From NCBI RefSeq assembly GCF_001647275.1, contig NZ_LRMM01000003.1, positions 1 through 64,000 of the forward strand: 64,000 bases of DNA, in the 5' to 3' direction. The stretch's first letter is position 1. Each line of letters opens with the position of its first letter. The notes beneath the pieces are model-generated. The model searched no databases. It worked only from the letters and a program-made list of their open reading frames with translations, and had not been told where the DNA came from. This DNA is from Rufibacter ruber (GTDB taxonomy: Bacteria > Bacteroidota > Bacteroidia > Cytophagales > Hymenobacteraceae). This document shows positions 17,337-25,216 of this stretch, piece after piece. The position numbers and the translations under genes were made by a program.

Positions 17337-17557
17337 ATTACCGGCACTAACAGCCAGAAGCCAGGGGAGAGTGCCTATTATGGATACCTGCCGCTGTAGA
17401 GCCGCCTCCATCCTTGCCAAACAGCCCGTTCTTCCATCTATCTGGCTGCGCTGGATCTTTGAAAGATTTCTCTACACAAATATCATTAAACTATTTTCTC
17501 TCCAGCCAGCCCCTTCCTGACAGGGAAGAATTGAGGATTGGGCAGTAGAATAAAAAA

Positions 17558-17593
17558 CACCCGCCTCTTGCTGCTGAGAGAAAGAGGCGGGTG
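17558..17593 (-). terminator. Intrinsic terminator of the 98-aa gene
   Basis: CACCCGCCTCTT and AAGAGGCGGGTG pair in a 12-bp stem; on the minus strand a TTTTTTATT run follows. It lies just beyond the palindrome at 17601-17643. Confidence 0.85.
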
Positions 17594-17600
17594 CGGAAGG

Positions 17601-17643
17601 CTGTTTTCAGCCTGTTTTCAAAAAAGTAGGTCGAAAACAGAAA
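17601..17643. repeat. CTGTTTT palindrome, copy 10
   Basis: CTGTTTTCAGCCTG...AGGTCGAAAACAG; followed on the minus strand by a U-tract terminator. Confidence 0.75.
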
Positions 17644-17731
17644 GCCCAATGCGGGTGGGGGTAGGGAGGGGTGTTTTCCTGTAATTCCTCCCTGCGGGAA
17701 CCACTCCCTGCTTCTGATACCAACAAGGCGC

Positions 17732-18028
17732 TTAGGCCAGGTGGGCTATCTTCTTCTTGTTCAGGTTCTCCACCGGGCCAAACTGGGCTTTTTGAATAGT
17801 GAACCCGGCTACTTTCAGGTGCACCTCAACCGGGGCCAGCTTCTTAGTGAACTCTGAAGAAATTACTTTCCCATAGAACTCTTTGGCTTCTTTACCGGCG
17901 CCGCGCTCAAACGGGTGTCTGGAGAATTTCTTAGTCACCGGCAGGCCCGGAATGATCTGGTAGGTAGTAGTAGTTACCTCATACTTAGGCAGGAAAGGCG
18001 TTACCACCTTTTTTAGTAAACGTTTCAT
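17732..18028 (-). CDS. Conserved hypothetical protein, 98 aa
   Basis: Not recognised. 98 residues, basic, with no signal peptide or membrane segment. It begins MKRLLKKVVTPFLPKYEVTT. It has a start codon, a palindrome 89 bp after its stop and its own U-tract terminator, so it is probably a real single-gene unit. The region upstream (18029-18180) is AT-rich and promoter-like. Confidence 0.7.
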   Translation of the reverse strand: MKRLLKKVVTPFLPKYEVTTTTYQIIPGLPVTKKFSRHPFERGAGKEAKEFYGKVISSEFTKKLAPVEVHLKVAGFTIQKAQFGPVENLNKKKIAHLA

Positions 18029-18418
18029 GGAATAGTGCTATAAAAGTCTAGGGTTTAGCTTCTTATCTCAAAGATAGGCTTAAATTCGTTATTTTCTCCT
18101 AAGCAATAAAATATTTGATTTAGTTCAAAATTCAGGGTGTAAAAATTGTATTAATTAAACTGTAGGCACATGTAATGCGTTGATTTACAGGTGTGAAAAT
18201 TGAGCCGGTAACGGCCATCTTTTTTACACAGCCCCCAGGGCGGGGGAGGTTAGATGCCCCTTCTTTGTCCGTGGTCACTGGGGCAGAAATCTTTTTCTTC
18301 TGTTTTCAGGCTGTTTCCCCAAAAACAGGCCGAAAACAGAAGTTGAAAATTGGGCAGCGGTCAAAAGAGAATTAGGCTATCTTAGCGGCCTCACGCTGAT
18401 CTTTTACCCAAACCTTTC
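18029..18418. other. Divergent promoter region
   Basis: 390 bp between divergent genes: AT-rich at 18040-18180, then one CTGTTTT palindrome (18298-18341) upstream of the M28 peptidase gene. No gene is seen. Confidence 0.5.
18298..18341. repeat. CTGTTTT palindrome, copy 11
   Basis: TTCTGTTTTCAGGCTG...CAGGCCGAAAACAGAA. Confidence 0.8.
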
Positions 18419-19804
18419 ATGATCAAAACTATCAAACACATGGCCCTGGCGGCGGCGCTCTCCTTTCCCCTGACGGCCTCTGCCCAGCACCAGGATTCGC
18501 TCTTCATCCGGAAAATGTATGACCACGCCCTCACCAACGGGAAAAGCTATGAGCAGCTGCGCTACCTCACTGGCCGCATTGGCGCGCGGCTGAGCGGCTC
18601 ACCGCAGGCGGCGGCGGCAGTAGAGTGGGCCCGGCAGGAGATGGAGCAGATGGGCCTTGACCGCGTCTACCTGCAGGAGGTGATGGTGCCCCACTGGGTG
18701 CGCGGTGACAAAGAGCATGCGGCCATTGTCAACTCCAGCATCTCCCCCTCCCGTGAAGTGAACGTACTGGCGCTGGGCGGCTCAGTGGCCACGCCCGCCA
18801 ACGGCCTCACCGCCGAGGTGGTGGAGGTTAAAAGTCTGGATGAACTCAAGAAACTGGGCAAAAGAAAGGTGCAGGGGAAGATTGTCTTCTTCAACCGCAG
18901 CTTTGACCAAACCCATATCCATACAAACCGGGCCTACGGCGGCGCGGTAGACCAACGCGCCAGCGGCCCTTCTGAGGCGGCGCGGTTGGGTGCCGTGGGC
19001 GTGGTGGTGCGCTCCATGGCCTCCAACACAGATGATTTCCCCCACACCGGCGGCCTCCGCTACGCAGAAGATGCCCCTAAAATTCCGGCCGTGGCCATCA
19101 GTACCAAAGGCGCTGACCTGCTCAGCAACCTGCTCAGAGAAGATGCTAAACTGCAGTTCCATATGCGCCTGAACCCGCAGTGGCTGCCAGACGTGCTCAG
19201 CTACAACGTGATTGGCGAACTCAAAGGCTCTGAGAAACCAGAGGAGATCATTGTGGTGGGCGGCCACCTGGACAGCTGGGACATTGGCGAAGGGGCCCAT
19301 GATGACGGTACCGGCTGTGTGCAGTCTATGGAGGTGCTGCGCCTGCTCAAGGCTATGGGCTACAAACCCAAGCGCACCATTAGGGCGGTCATGTTCATGA
19401 ACGAAGAAAACGGCCTGCGCGGCGGCACCAAGTATGCCCAGGTGGCCAAACAGCAGGGCGAGAAGCACATAGCGGCCATTGAGTCAGACAACGGCGGGTT
19501 CACGCCCCGCGGTTTCGGGATTACCGCTCCCAACGAGCCGGTGTTCCAGAAACTGTTCAGCTGGAAACAACTGCTGGCGCCCTACGGCCTGCATGACATA
19601 GAGCGCGGCGGCGGCGGGGCCGATATCGGACCGTTGAAAGACGACCGCGTGGCGCTCATCGGCTTCCGGCCAGACACGCAGCGCTACTTTGACATTCACC
19701 ACACCGCCAATGACACCTTTGACAAAGTAAACAAGCGGGAGCTGGAGCTAGGCGGCGCCTCTATGGCCGCGCTGGTGTACCTGCTGGATAAGTATGGGCT
19801 GTAA
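18419..19804 (+). CDS. Secreted M28-family zinc aminopeptidase
   Basis: 461 residues with signal peptide (cleavage after ASA, residue 22). A protease-associated domain lies at about residues 120-250. The catalytic M28 domain has GGHLDSWDIGEGAHDDG (H283, D285, D295), the MNEENGLRGG motif (E329/E330) and a late IHHTANDTFD His. It should release N-terminal residues from peptides in the periplasm or outside. It is a single-gene unit. Confidence 0.93.
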   Translation: MIKTIKHMALAAALSFPLTASAQHQDSLFIRKMYDHALTNGKSYEQLRYLTGRIGARLSGSPQAAAAVEWARQEMEQMGLDRVYLQEVMVPHWVRGDKEHAAIVNSSISPSREVNVLALGGSVATPANGLTAEVVEVKSLDELKKLGKRKVQGKIVFFNRSFDQTHIHTNRAYGGAVDQRASGPSEAARLGAVGVVVRSMASNTDDFPHTGGLRYAEDAPKIPAVAISTKGADLLSNLLREDAKLQFHMRLNPQWLPDVLSYNVIGELKGSEKPEEIIVVGGHLDSWDIGEGAHDDGTGCVQSMEVLRLLKAMGYKPKRTIRAVMFMNEENGLRGGTKYAQVAKQQGEKHIAAIESDNGGFTPRGFGITAPNEPVFQKLFSWKQLLAPYGLHDIERGGGGADIGPLKDDRVALIGFRPDTQRYFDIHHTANDTFDKVNKRELELGGASMAALVYLLDKYGL

Positions 19805-20168
19805 GCGTTCCAGTTTGAATTAGCCTCCATACAGGAGCTAGAATTATCTGCTCAACGGCTAATTGCTTTCTCCCATTTTTGTCATCCTGAAAGGATCTTG
19901 GTAGCGAACTAGAAAACCATTGTAGTAAGTGCTATTACCGTTCGTCCACTGTTCCCTAAGATCCTTTCATGATGACAGGAGAGAGGAGTTGCTAGTAATG
20001 TGAAAGAGAAAGCCTGCGGCGAAAGTTGCAGGCTTCTTTGCGTTGCCTGCTCAAAAGACCTCGTAGCGTCTCCCAGACCTGCGAGCGTCTGTGCCTAAGA
20101 CGGTTCTTTATGGAAAAAGAGCAGAGAGTGCATCTGGAAAGGGAGCAGAAGGTTATATTAAAAATCTT
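19805..20168. other. Intergenic with a long inverted repeat
   Basis: 364 bp with no gene; the central part is the GTCATCCTGAAAGG inverted repeat (19881-19978). Confidence 0.55.
19881..19978. repeat. GTCATCCTGAAAGGATC inverted-repeat element, copy 1
   Basis: GTCATCCTGAAAGGATCTTG (19881-19900) is answered by AAGATCCTTTCATGATGAC (19958-19976), giving a ~98-nt element able to fold on itself. Related copies are at 52336 and 52547-52637. Confidence 0.6.
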
Positions 20169-20786
20169 ATGAAGAAAGCGATACAACTACACTTGATCCT
20201 GGTCTTACTATTGGTGACTGTGGAACGCGCCAATGCCTGTAGTTGCTTATCTAAGAGTGAAAAGAATTGGTTAACCATTGCTAAGAGCCAGCTAGGAACT
20301 TATTCAGATATAATACTTGGGGAGGTAGTGTCTTCAGATAATGACATCTACTCAATTGTTGTTTTAGATACTTTCAGAGGGAATGCGGAAGTATATGACA
20401 CCGTAACCATTGAAGTCAATAAATATTGTTGGGTTGAATTTGAGCCTGGATTAGGTGTTTTTTACGGAGAATTGAATAAAGAAGGAATAATAGAAGTGAG
20501 TGAATGCAGCATTTCCAGAAATCTAAGCTTCTTGTCAGGAGCTTATCCTTCCTTAGAATTAGAAAGCGCCATAGGCAAACCTGTTGACCTTGAAAAAGAA
20601 GAACTGAAACGCCAATCGCTTCTCCTCAAAAACTGGATACTAGAATACGCTCTCCTCAACGCCTACCGGAACAGCCACCCAAAGCAACCGCAGCCGCAAA
20701 CACCAAACAAAGACTACCTTTCCTACCTCGCGGTAGCGCTTTCCATCATAGCTGTTTTGGCGGTGTTTTTCAGAAAACAGCGCTAA
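20169..20786 (+). CDS. Secreted NTR/TIMP-like protein with C-terminal anchor
   Basis: 205 residues from ATG 20169. A signal peptide ends near ERANA, and the mature protein would start CSCLSK. A Cys-x-Cys start, later single cysteines (NKYCWVEF, VSECSIS), and SDIILGEVVS followed by VVLDTFRG resemble the netrin/TIMP (NTR) fold; this is a pattern-level guess. The C-terminus has one membrane helix (LSYLAVALSIIAVLAVFF) and a basic end FRKQR. The last 11 codons are encoded by a CTGTTTT palindrome (20751-20791). The gene is AT-richer than its neighbours. Confidence 0.75.
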   Translation: MKKAIQLHLILVLLLVTVERANACSCLSKSEKNWLTIAKSQLGTYSDIILGEVVSSDNDIYSIVVLDTFRGNAEVYDTVTIEVNKYCWVEFEPGLGVFYGELNKEGIIEVSECSISRNLSFLSGAYPSLELESAIGKPVDLEKEELKRQSLLLKNWILEYALLNAYRNSHPKQPQPQTPNKDYLSYLAVALSIIAVLAVFFRKQR

Positions 20787-20791
20787 AACGC
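20751..20791. repeat. CTGTTTT palindrome, copy 12 (overlaps a gene end)
   Basis: GCTGTTTTGGCGGTG...CAGCGCTAAAACGC; supplies the last codons and stop of the NTR-like gene. Confidence 0.8.
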
Positions 20792-20828
20792 AAGTGCTAC
20801 AACGCTGGGAAACTCCCGCCAAGACCCG

Positions 20829-20836
20829 TACCTTTG
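20829..20836 (+). promoter_or_regulatory. Promoter -7 box of glycosyltransferase gene
   Basis: TACCTTTG matches TAnnTTTG. Transcription would begin about 20843, leaving a short leader before TTG 20859, which supports the TTG start. Confidence 0.5.
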
Positions 20837-20858
20837 CCGAAGGTCAACCGCAGTCAGT

Positions 20859-21872
20859 TTGAAAAAAATCCTCATTATCCGGTTCTCGTCCATTGGCGAC
20901 ATTGTGCTGACCACCCCGGTCATCAGGTGTGTGAAGCAGCAGGTGCCCGGCGCCGAGGTGCATTTCTGTACCAAAGCCGCCTTCCGCAGTCTTGTGGCCA
21001 GCAACCCGTACGTAGACAAGGTGTTCTGCCTGGAGAAATCGCTCTCTGACCTGCTGCAGCAACTCAAGGCCGAGGACTATGACCTGGTGCTGGACCTGCA
21101 CAATAACCTGAGAACCCGTATTTTGAAAGCCCGCTTGGGGCGTCCCACCCGAAGTTTCAACAAACTCAACTACCGCAAATGGCTGCTGGTCAAGTTCAAG
21201 GTGAACCGCATGCCCAAGGTGCACATTGTAGACCGCTACCTGGAGACGGCGGCCCCCCTGGGTGTGCAGAACGACGGGCAGGGGCTGGATTATTTCATTC
21301 CGTCTAAAGACGAAGTAGATCTTTCAACGCTCCCAGAGACCCACCAGAACGGCTACTACGCCCTGGCCATTGGCGCGCAGCACTACACCAAACGCCTGCC
21401 CATTGACCGGCTTATTGAGCTCTGCGAGAAAATAAACGCCCCCGTGGTGCTCCTGGGCGGAAAAGAAGACACAGACGTGGCCAACATGATGGAGATGTAT
21501 TTCCAGACCGAGCCGTTCCTGAGCAAGAAAGCCGATCACCCGCGCCTGGCCATTTACAATGCCTGCGGTAAATACAACCTCAACGGCTCAGCCTCACTGG
21601 TGCGGCAGGCCACCGCTGTTTTCAGCCATGACACCGGTTTGATGCACATAGCCGCCGCGTTCCAGAAGAAAATCTACAGTATCTGGGGAAACACGGTGCC
21701 CGAATTTGGGATGTACCCCTACACCTCAGATTTTGAAGTGCTGGAAGTAAAGAACCTCTATTGCCGCCCGTGCTCCAAGATTGGCTACTCCAAATGCCCG
21801 CAGAAACACTTCCGGTGCATGCGCGAAATCAAATTTGACTTCACCTTGCCGGTGGCGGGGCAGAAAGCGTAG
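20859..21872 (+). CDS. Glycosyltransferase family 9 (heptosyltransferase-like)
   Basis: 337 residues. The start is TTG 20859, directly preceding KKILIIRFSSIGDIVLTTP, the standard N-terminus of family 9; no ATG is near. The C-terminal donor-binding region includes FSHDTGLMHIAAAF and YSIWGNTVPEFGMYPY. A Cys cluster (YCRPCSKIGYSKCPQ) near the end is typical of Bacteroidota members. It is likely to add heptose or a related sugar to lipopolysaccharide core at the inner membrane. Confidence 0.9.
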   Translation: MKKILIIRFSSIGDIVLTTPVIRCVKQQVPGAEVHFCTKAAFRSLVASNPYVDKVFCLEKSLSDLLQQLKAEDYDLVLDLHNNLRTRILKARLGRPTRSFNKLNYRKWLLVKFKVNRMPKVHIVDRYLETAAPLGVQNDGQGLDYFIPSKDEVDLSTLPETHQNGYYALAIGAQHYTKRLPIDRLIELCEKINAPVVLLGGKEDTDVANMMEMYFQTEPFLSKKADHPRLAIYNACGKYNLNGSASLVRQATAVFSHDTGLMHIAAAFQKKIYSIWGNTVPEFGMYPYTSDFEVLEVKNLYCRPCSKIGYSKCPQKHFRCMREIKFDFTLPVAGQKA

Positions 21873-21884
21873 CCAGCAGTAGGT

Positions 21885-21924
21885 GCGTTTTTGGCCTGTT
21901 TTTCTGAAAACACGTAAAAAACGC
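21885..21924. repeat. CTGTTTT palindrome, copy 13
   Basis: GCGTTTTTGGCCTG...AAAAAACGC; outer pair GCG/CGC. Confidence 0.7.
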
Positions 21925-21944
21925 CAGACCAACTTTCAACTGCT

Positions 21945-22193
21945 ATGGCGGCTATTCCCCTTCTTTACGGCGCTGACTGGTGCCAAAAGACCATTGCCAT
22001 TCAAAGCTACTTCCAGGAACATGGCGTGGCCTATGACTACCTCAATGTAGAGCAGAGCGAGGAGGCCATGCAGGCCATCAAAGAAATGAACCGCGGCAAA
22101 GTCCGGTTTCCCATGGTGGTGGTAGGGGAGCAGCCGCCCATGAAAAATCCCTCACCAGAGGAACTGGCTGCCGCCTTGGCACAGAATCCCTAA
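21945..22193 (+). CDS. Glutaredoxin-like protein
   Basis: 82 residues, the size of a minimal glutaredoxin. The active-site region is YGADWCQKT with a single Cys13 (Cys-x-x-Thr), followed by FPMVVVGEQPPMKNPSPEEL, which carries the cis-Pro. A monothiol site suggests deglutathionylation or simple binding rather than disulfide exchange. Palindromes lie on both sides. Confidence 0.85.
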   Translation: MAAIPLLYGADWCQKTIAIQSYFQEHGVAYDYLNVEQSEEAMQAIKEMNRGKVRFPMVVVGEQPPMKNPSPEELAAALAQNP

Positions 22194-22196
22194 TCT

Positions 22197-22236
22197 CTGT
22201 TTTATCACTAATTTCAGAAAAACAGGCCGGAAACGC
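22197..22236. repeat. CTGTTTT palindrome, copy 14 (degenerate)
   Basis: Right arm AACAGGCCGGAAACGC intact, left arm worn. Confidence 0.5.
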
Positions 22237-22419
22237 AAACGGCGGAGTTCCTTCTCCCCCGGGGAGAAGGCCAGGATGAGGGTGGTGCAATTGGTAAGAA
22301 GCAGGATTTACAGGATTAGGTAAATTATCAGGATTGGGATAGCTGTTGGCAAAGACGCACACAGGTCCTCCGGACGCTACGAGGTCTTTGAAGAACGGCT
22401 GATTGCTTAGTGATTAATG

Positions 22420-23735
22420 TCTAAATAAGCGCTGGCGCGGGCTTGCAGCTCGTGCCCTCGTGTGTCTCCAGATTGACTGGGAACTGTGATAAGATAGCAA
22501 TGTGCAGAACCCATCCCAACCTCTCTGAGGAGGGTAGGGCCGTTACCTTCTAAAAATAGAGCTGGTTCAAGTTTCCGAATTGGTCCTGAAATGAGCTTAA
22601 GTTTGCAACTCCAGTGAGCCGAGAGGCTCAAAACCCACAGTAATGGCAATGCCTTCCAGAAGGAAAACAAACTATTGGAATAGAACTTAACAGCAATGCT
22701 CCGAGGAGGGGAGTATCTGCAATGCGTTTTCAGCAGGTGTCAACATTCCCCTTCGCCCCCTTCAAAGGGGGAGTATTGGAGTGAGTCCTGAGTTCTGAGT
22801 CTTGAGTCCTTTCATTTTTTCCTTACGCAAATCAGCACGAATGAAGCAGCAATGCCTGGTCTCGCAGCCGTGCCGCGAGGGCAGCCAGAGACCGCCCGTC
22901 ATCAGTAGGCACGCGTCTGGAGACTCGCGCCAGCGCGTGAGTATCAGCTGGCGTTAGAAGGCACGGAAGTAACTTCCGCGCCATAGGGGGGCAGAAGCGG
23001 GAGCTATAGAGGGCAGAGGTCATGTGAGGCTGCCGCCTCATGGAAGCTGAAAGCTTCCGCCACCACTGGTCCAGGTTGGAAACCTGAACCAGAGAAAGCG
23101 GCAAACAAGCAGCAATAAGTAAGCAAAGAAACAACAATGAACAATCAACACTTCTACTGGTGGCACCTCTGATAATTAGCACTTCTGCCCCTGGCAGATG
23201 TGCGCAGCACGGGCTCGCCTCAGGCTAGCGGAATAGCAACAGTTGCCTGCAAACAGATTACAACTAGAAAAGCAGCTAAAGCAAAGGAACAGAAACCAGT
23301 CCTGGGGGTGAGCGCCTCTGTTAATACGGTGCCGCTTCAGCGGCAAGGCCGGAGGGCCTAATTTTAACAGCAGTGCGAACCGCCAGGACGGGGCCCCGCG
23401 GCCGTGAGCGCTTACCGGAAAAGATGAAACAATGCAGCTACTAAACCACCGCGTCAAACGCCAAAGCCAGGGGAAACAGCAGACCACGCATTGCAGCAAC
23501 GGCAACCAGCAGAACAAAGAATCCTTGAACCGCGCAGGGCAACAAACCACCGCCAAGGAAGCCGTAGACCTCGCATTTCAGTAGCAACACAGCAGGGTTC
23601 ATCAACCCACGCATTTCAGCGGCAGCAATGGCCAGTCACCAAGCCCAGGCAGCAACAGCAGCATGCAGCAAAGCCAAACGGCTGTCAACAGCACCCGGCA
23701 ATGCTACCCTCACCAACCCAACAATAAACAACCCT
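22420..23735 (+). repeat. Composite hairpin element, copy B
   Basis: The longest copy. In order: CCAACCTCTCTGAGGAGG segment (about 22500); CCCCTTCGCCCCCTTCAAA and GAGTCCTGAGTTCTGAG segment (22745-22815); mini-hairpins (22850-23095) including GGAAGTAACTTCC, GAGGCTGCCGCCTC, GGAAGCTGAAAGCTTCC and CAGGTTGGAAACCTG; conserved block (23160-23435) with the structured core; then a tail with degenerate CCACGCATTTCAGC units (23482, 23570, 23606). Copy C matches nearly throughout from about 22940. Confidence 0.75.
23299..23389 (+). ncRNA. Candidate structured core, copy B (unproven RNA)
   Basis: P1 GTCCTGG (23299-23305)/CCAGGAC (23383-23389); P2 GGT-GA-GCGC (23307-23315)/GTGC-GA-ACC (23373-23381), a helix with opposed GA pairs; P3 CTGTTAA (23318-23324)/TTAACAG (23364-23370); P4 GCCGC-ttca-GCGGC (23331-23344); P5 GGCC-ggag-GGCC (23347-23358). 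Confidence 0.45.
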
Positions 23736-23737
23736 GC

Positions 23738-24232
23738 TCAGGCATGCTGAAAATGACGTTCTGCCGTCTCCTCCAGTTTGGAGAAGATAAAATCAATGGT
23801 TTGCTCGCGCATTTTCCGGGCATCGCCTTTAAAGATCACGCGGTACTCCTCCACCTTCTCTTTAAAGAAAATAGAGACAAAGACAGTGCCCACGGGTTTT
23901 TCCGGGTTTTCAGAGCCGCCTGCGCCGTACAGGCCGGTCACGGCAACGCAGACGTCTGCGTGCAGGAGCTTGTGCAGGCCCAGGACCATCTCATTGGTGA
24001 CTTGCTGGCTCTCGGCGGAGTATAGCTTCAGGCTCTCGTTCTTCACGCCCAGCACTTTGTTTTTAGCGTGGGCGCTGTACGTGACCATGCTCCCCAGGAA
24101 CACATCTGTGGTGCCGGTGGCTTCACTGATGGCCGCGGCCAGGCTGCCCGCGGTGCAGCTTTCAGCAAACGCCACGGTGAGGCTTTTGTCTTTGAGTTTA
24201 AAAATGAGCTGGGAAATGTCTTCGGTCTTCAT
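23738..24232 (-). CDS. pncC: CinA C-terminal-type nicotinamide-nucleotide amidase
   Basis: 164 residues, the length of a stand-alone CinA/PncC domain. ATG 24232 is chosen because upstream codons fall in the palindrome and are unlike the family. Signatures: TVAFAESCTAGSLAAAISE, GSMVTYSAHAKNKVLGV and VAVTGLYGAGGSENPEKPVGTV. It deamidates NMN to nicotinic acid mononucleotide in NAD salvage. Confidence 0.92.
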   Translation of the reverse strand: MKTEDISQLIFKLKDKSLTVAFAESCTAGSLAAAISEATGTTDVFLGSMVTYSAHAKNKVLGVKNESLKLYSAESQQVTNEMVLGLHKLLHADVCVAVTGLYGAGGSENPEKPVGTVFVSIFFKEKVEEYRVIFKGDARKMREQTIDFIFSKLEETAERHFQHA

Positions 24233-24337
24233 AGCGGTAGGGTGGCCATAAGGGCTATTACTCTTTTGGGGGCGATGGGGTTGTGGCAACAGCCCGGCGC
24301 CAACACCTGGAGAAAGTACTACGTACAGTACAGGAAG

Positions 24338-24382
24338 TTTCTGTTTTGCGCCTGTTTTTTCCAAAACAGCGCAAAACAGAAA
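24338..24382. repeat. CTGTTTT palindrome, copy 15
   Basis: TTTCTGTTTTGCGCCTG...CAGCGCAAAACAGAAA; compensatory GCGC/GCGC pair. Confidence 0.85.
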
Positions 24383-24396
24383 AGACAACTGGAGCT

Positions 24397-25122
24397 ATGA
24401 AAAAAGCAATAAGGAAAATGGTGGCCTCTACGGCCCTGTTCACGGTAGAGCTGGTGGTGATCTGGAGCGTATTCCTGCTGTGCCTGGTGCTCTTCTTCTG
24501 GCTGGGCCATGAGGTGCTGCCGGGGCGGGAGCTGGGTTTTGACAGCAGGGCCTTTGCCTGGGCAGATGAGCGGGCCAACCCCGGCCTCACCGAATTCATC
24601 AAAGGCATAACGTTTCTGGCCTCGCGCAATTTTATCACGGGGGCGGGGCTCATGCTGATCGGGTATTTTCTGTTTGTGAAGAAGCACAAGTGGTACTCCC
24701 TCAAAGTGCCGGTGATTGCGGTGGGCAGCATCTCGCTGAACCTGCTGCTCAAGTACCTGTTCAACCGGCCGCGGCCGTTCATTCCGCACCTGGTAGATTC
24801 ATACGGGTTGAGTTTCCCCAGCGGGCACGCCATGATCAGCGCCTCGTTCTATGGGCTGTTGATTTATCTGGTCTGGAAGAACGTGGAGGTGGCGGCGTGG
24901 CGGTACCTGCTGGTGATCCTGCTCTCGCTGCTGATCCTGTTCATTGGCTTTAGCCGGGTCTACCTGCACGTACACTACGCCACAGATGTGATTGCGGGGC
25001 TGGCCGCCGGTCTGGGCTGGGTGATTCTGGCTGTCTTCCTGCTCAACCGCATGGAGAAATTCTCTAAGCGCAACCTGAACCCGGTGGTAAAAGAGGGGCT
25101 CCCCACCTCGTCTGCCCCGTAG
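24397..25122 (+). CDS. PAP2-family membrane phosphatase (paralogue 1)
   Basis: 241 residues from ATG 24397, after the palindrome. Five to six membrane helices and the three PAP2 motifs: KYLFNRPRP, SFPSGHAM and SRVYLHVHYATD with the catalytic His. It probably removes phosphate from undecaprenyl pyrophosphate or phosphatidic/PGP lipids at the periplasmic face. A clear paralogue follows on the other side of tRNA-Leu. Confidence 0.92.
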   Translation: MKKAIRKMVASTALFTVELVVIWSVFLLCLVLFFWLGHEVLPGRELGFDSRAFAWADERANPGLTEFIKGITFLASRNFITGAGLMLIGYFLFVKKHKWYSLKVPVIAVGSISLNLLLKYLFNRPRPFIPHLVDSYGLSFPSGHAMISASFYGLLIYLVWKNVEVAAWRYLLVILLSLLILFIGFSRVYLHVHYATDVIAGLAAGLGWVILAVFLLNRMEKFSKRNLNPVVKEGLPTSSAP

Positions 25123-25158
25123 GCAAAAAAAAATATTTCACTTTTTAACGCCTTGGGT

Positions 25159-25189
25159 ATTGACCGAAATAAAAAAGCTAGTATTTTTG
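25159..25189 (+). promoter_or_regulatory. Promoter of tRNA-Leu
   Basis: ATTG (25159-25162), 19 bp, TATTTTTG (25182-25189): a good Bacteroidota promoter 28 bp before the tRNA. Confidence 0.65.
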
Positions 25190-25216
25190 TGCTCCCAATA
25201 ACCAAAAGGGAACGTT

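Larger units (their letters stand above)
17122..17731. other. Intergenic, repeats and terminators
   Basis: 610 bp between convergent genes. It holds a GGTTCTTTTGA repeat, two CTGTTTT palindromes and two terminators. No gene is credible. Confidence 0.65.
22194..23737. other. 1.5 kb non-coding region, composite repeat B
   Basis: No gene is supported. It holds a degenerate palindrome (22197-22236) and composite element copy B (about 22420-23735), between two convergent genes. Reading frames inside follow the repeat sequence and are not conserved between copies. Confidence 0.7.

Noticed and set aside
22420-23735. CRISPR array
   Set aside because: Repeats are hairpins of different sequences at uneven spacing, with no constant direct repeat/spacer pattern and no cas gene.
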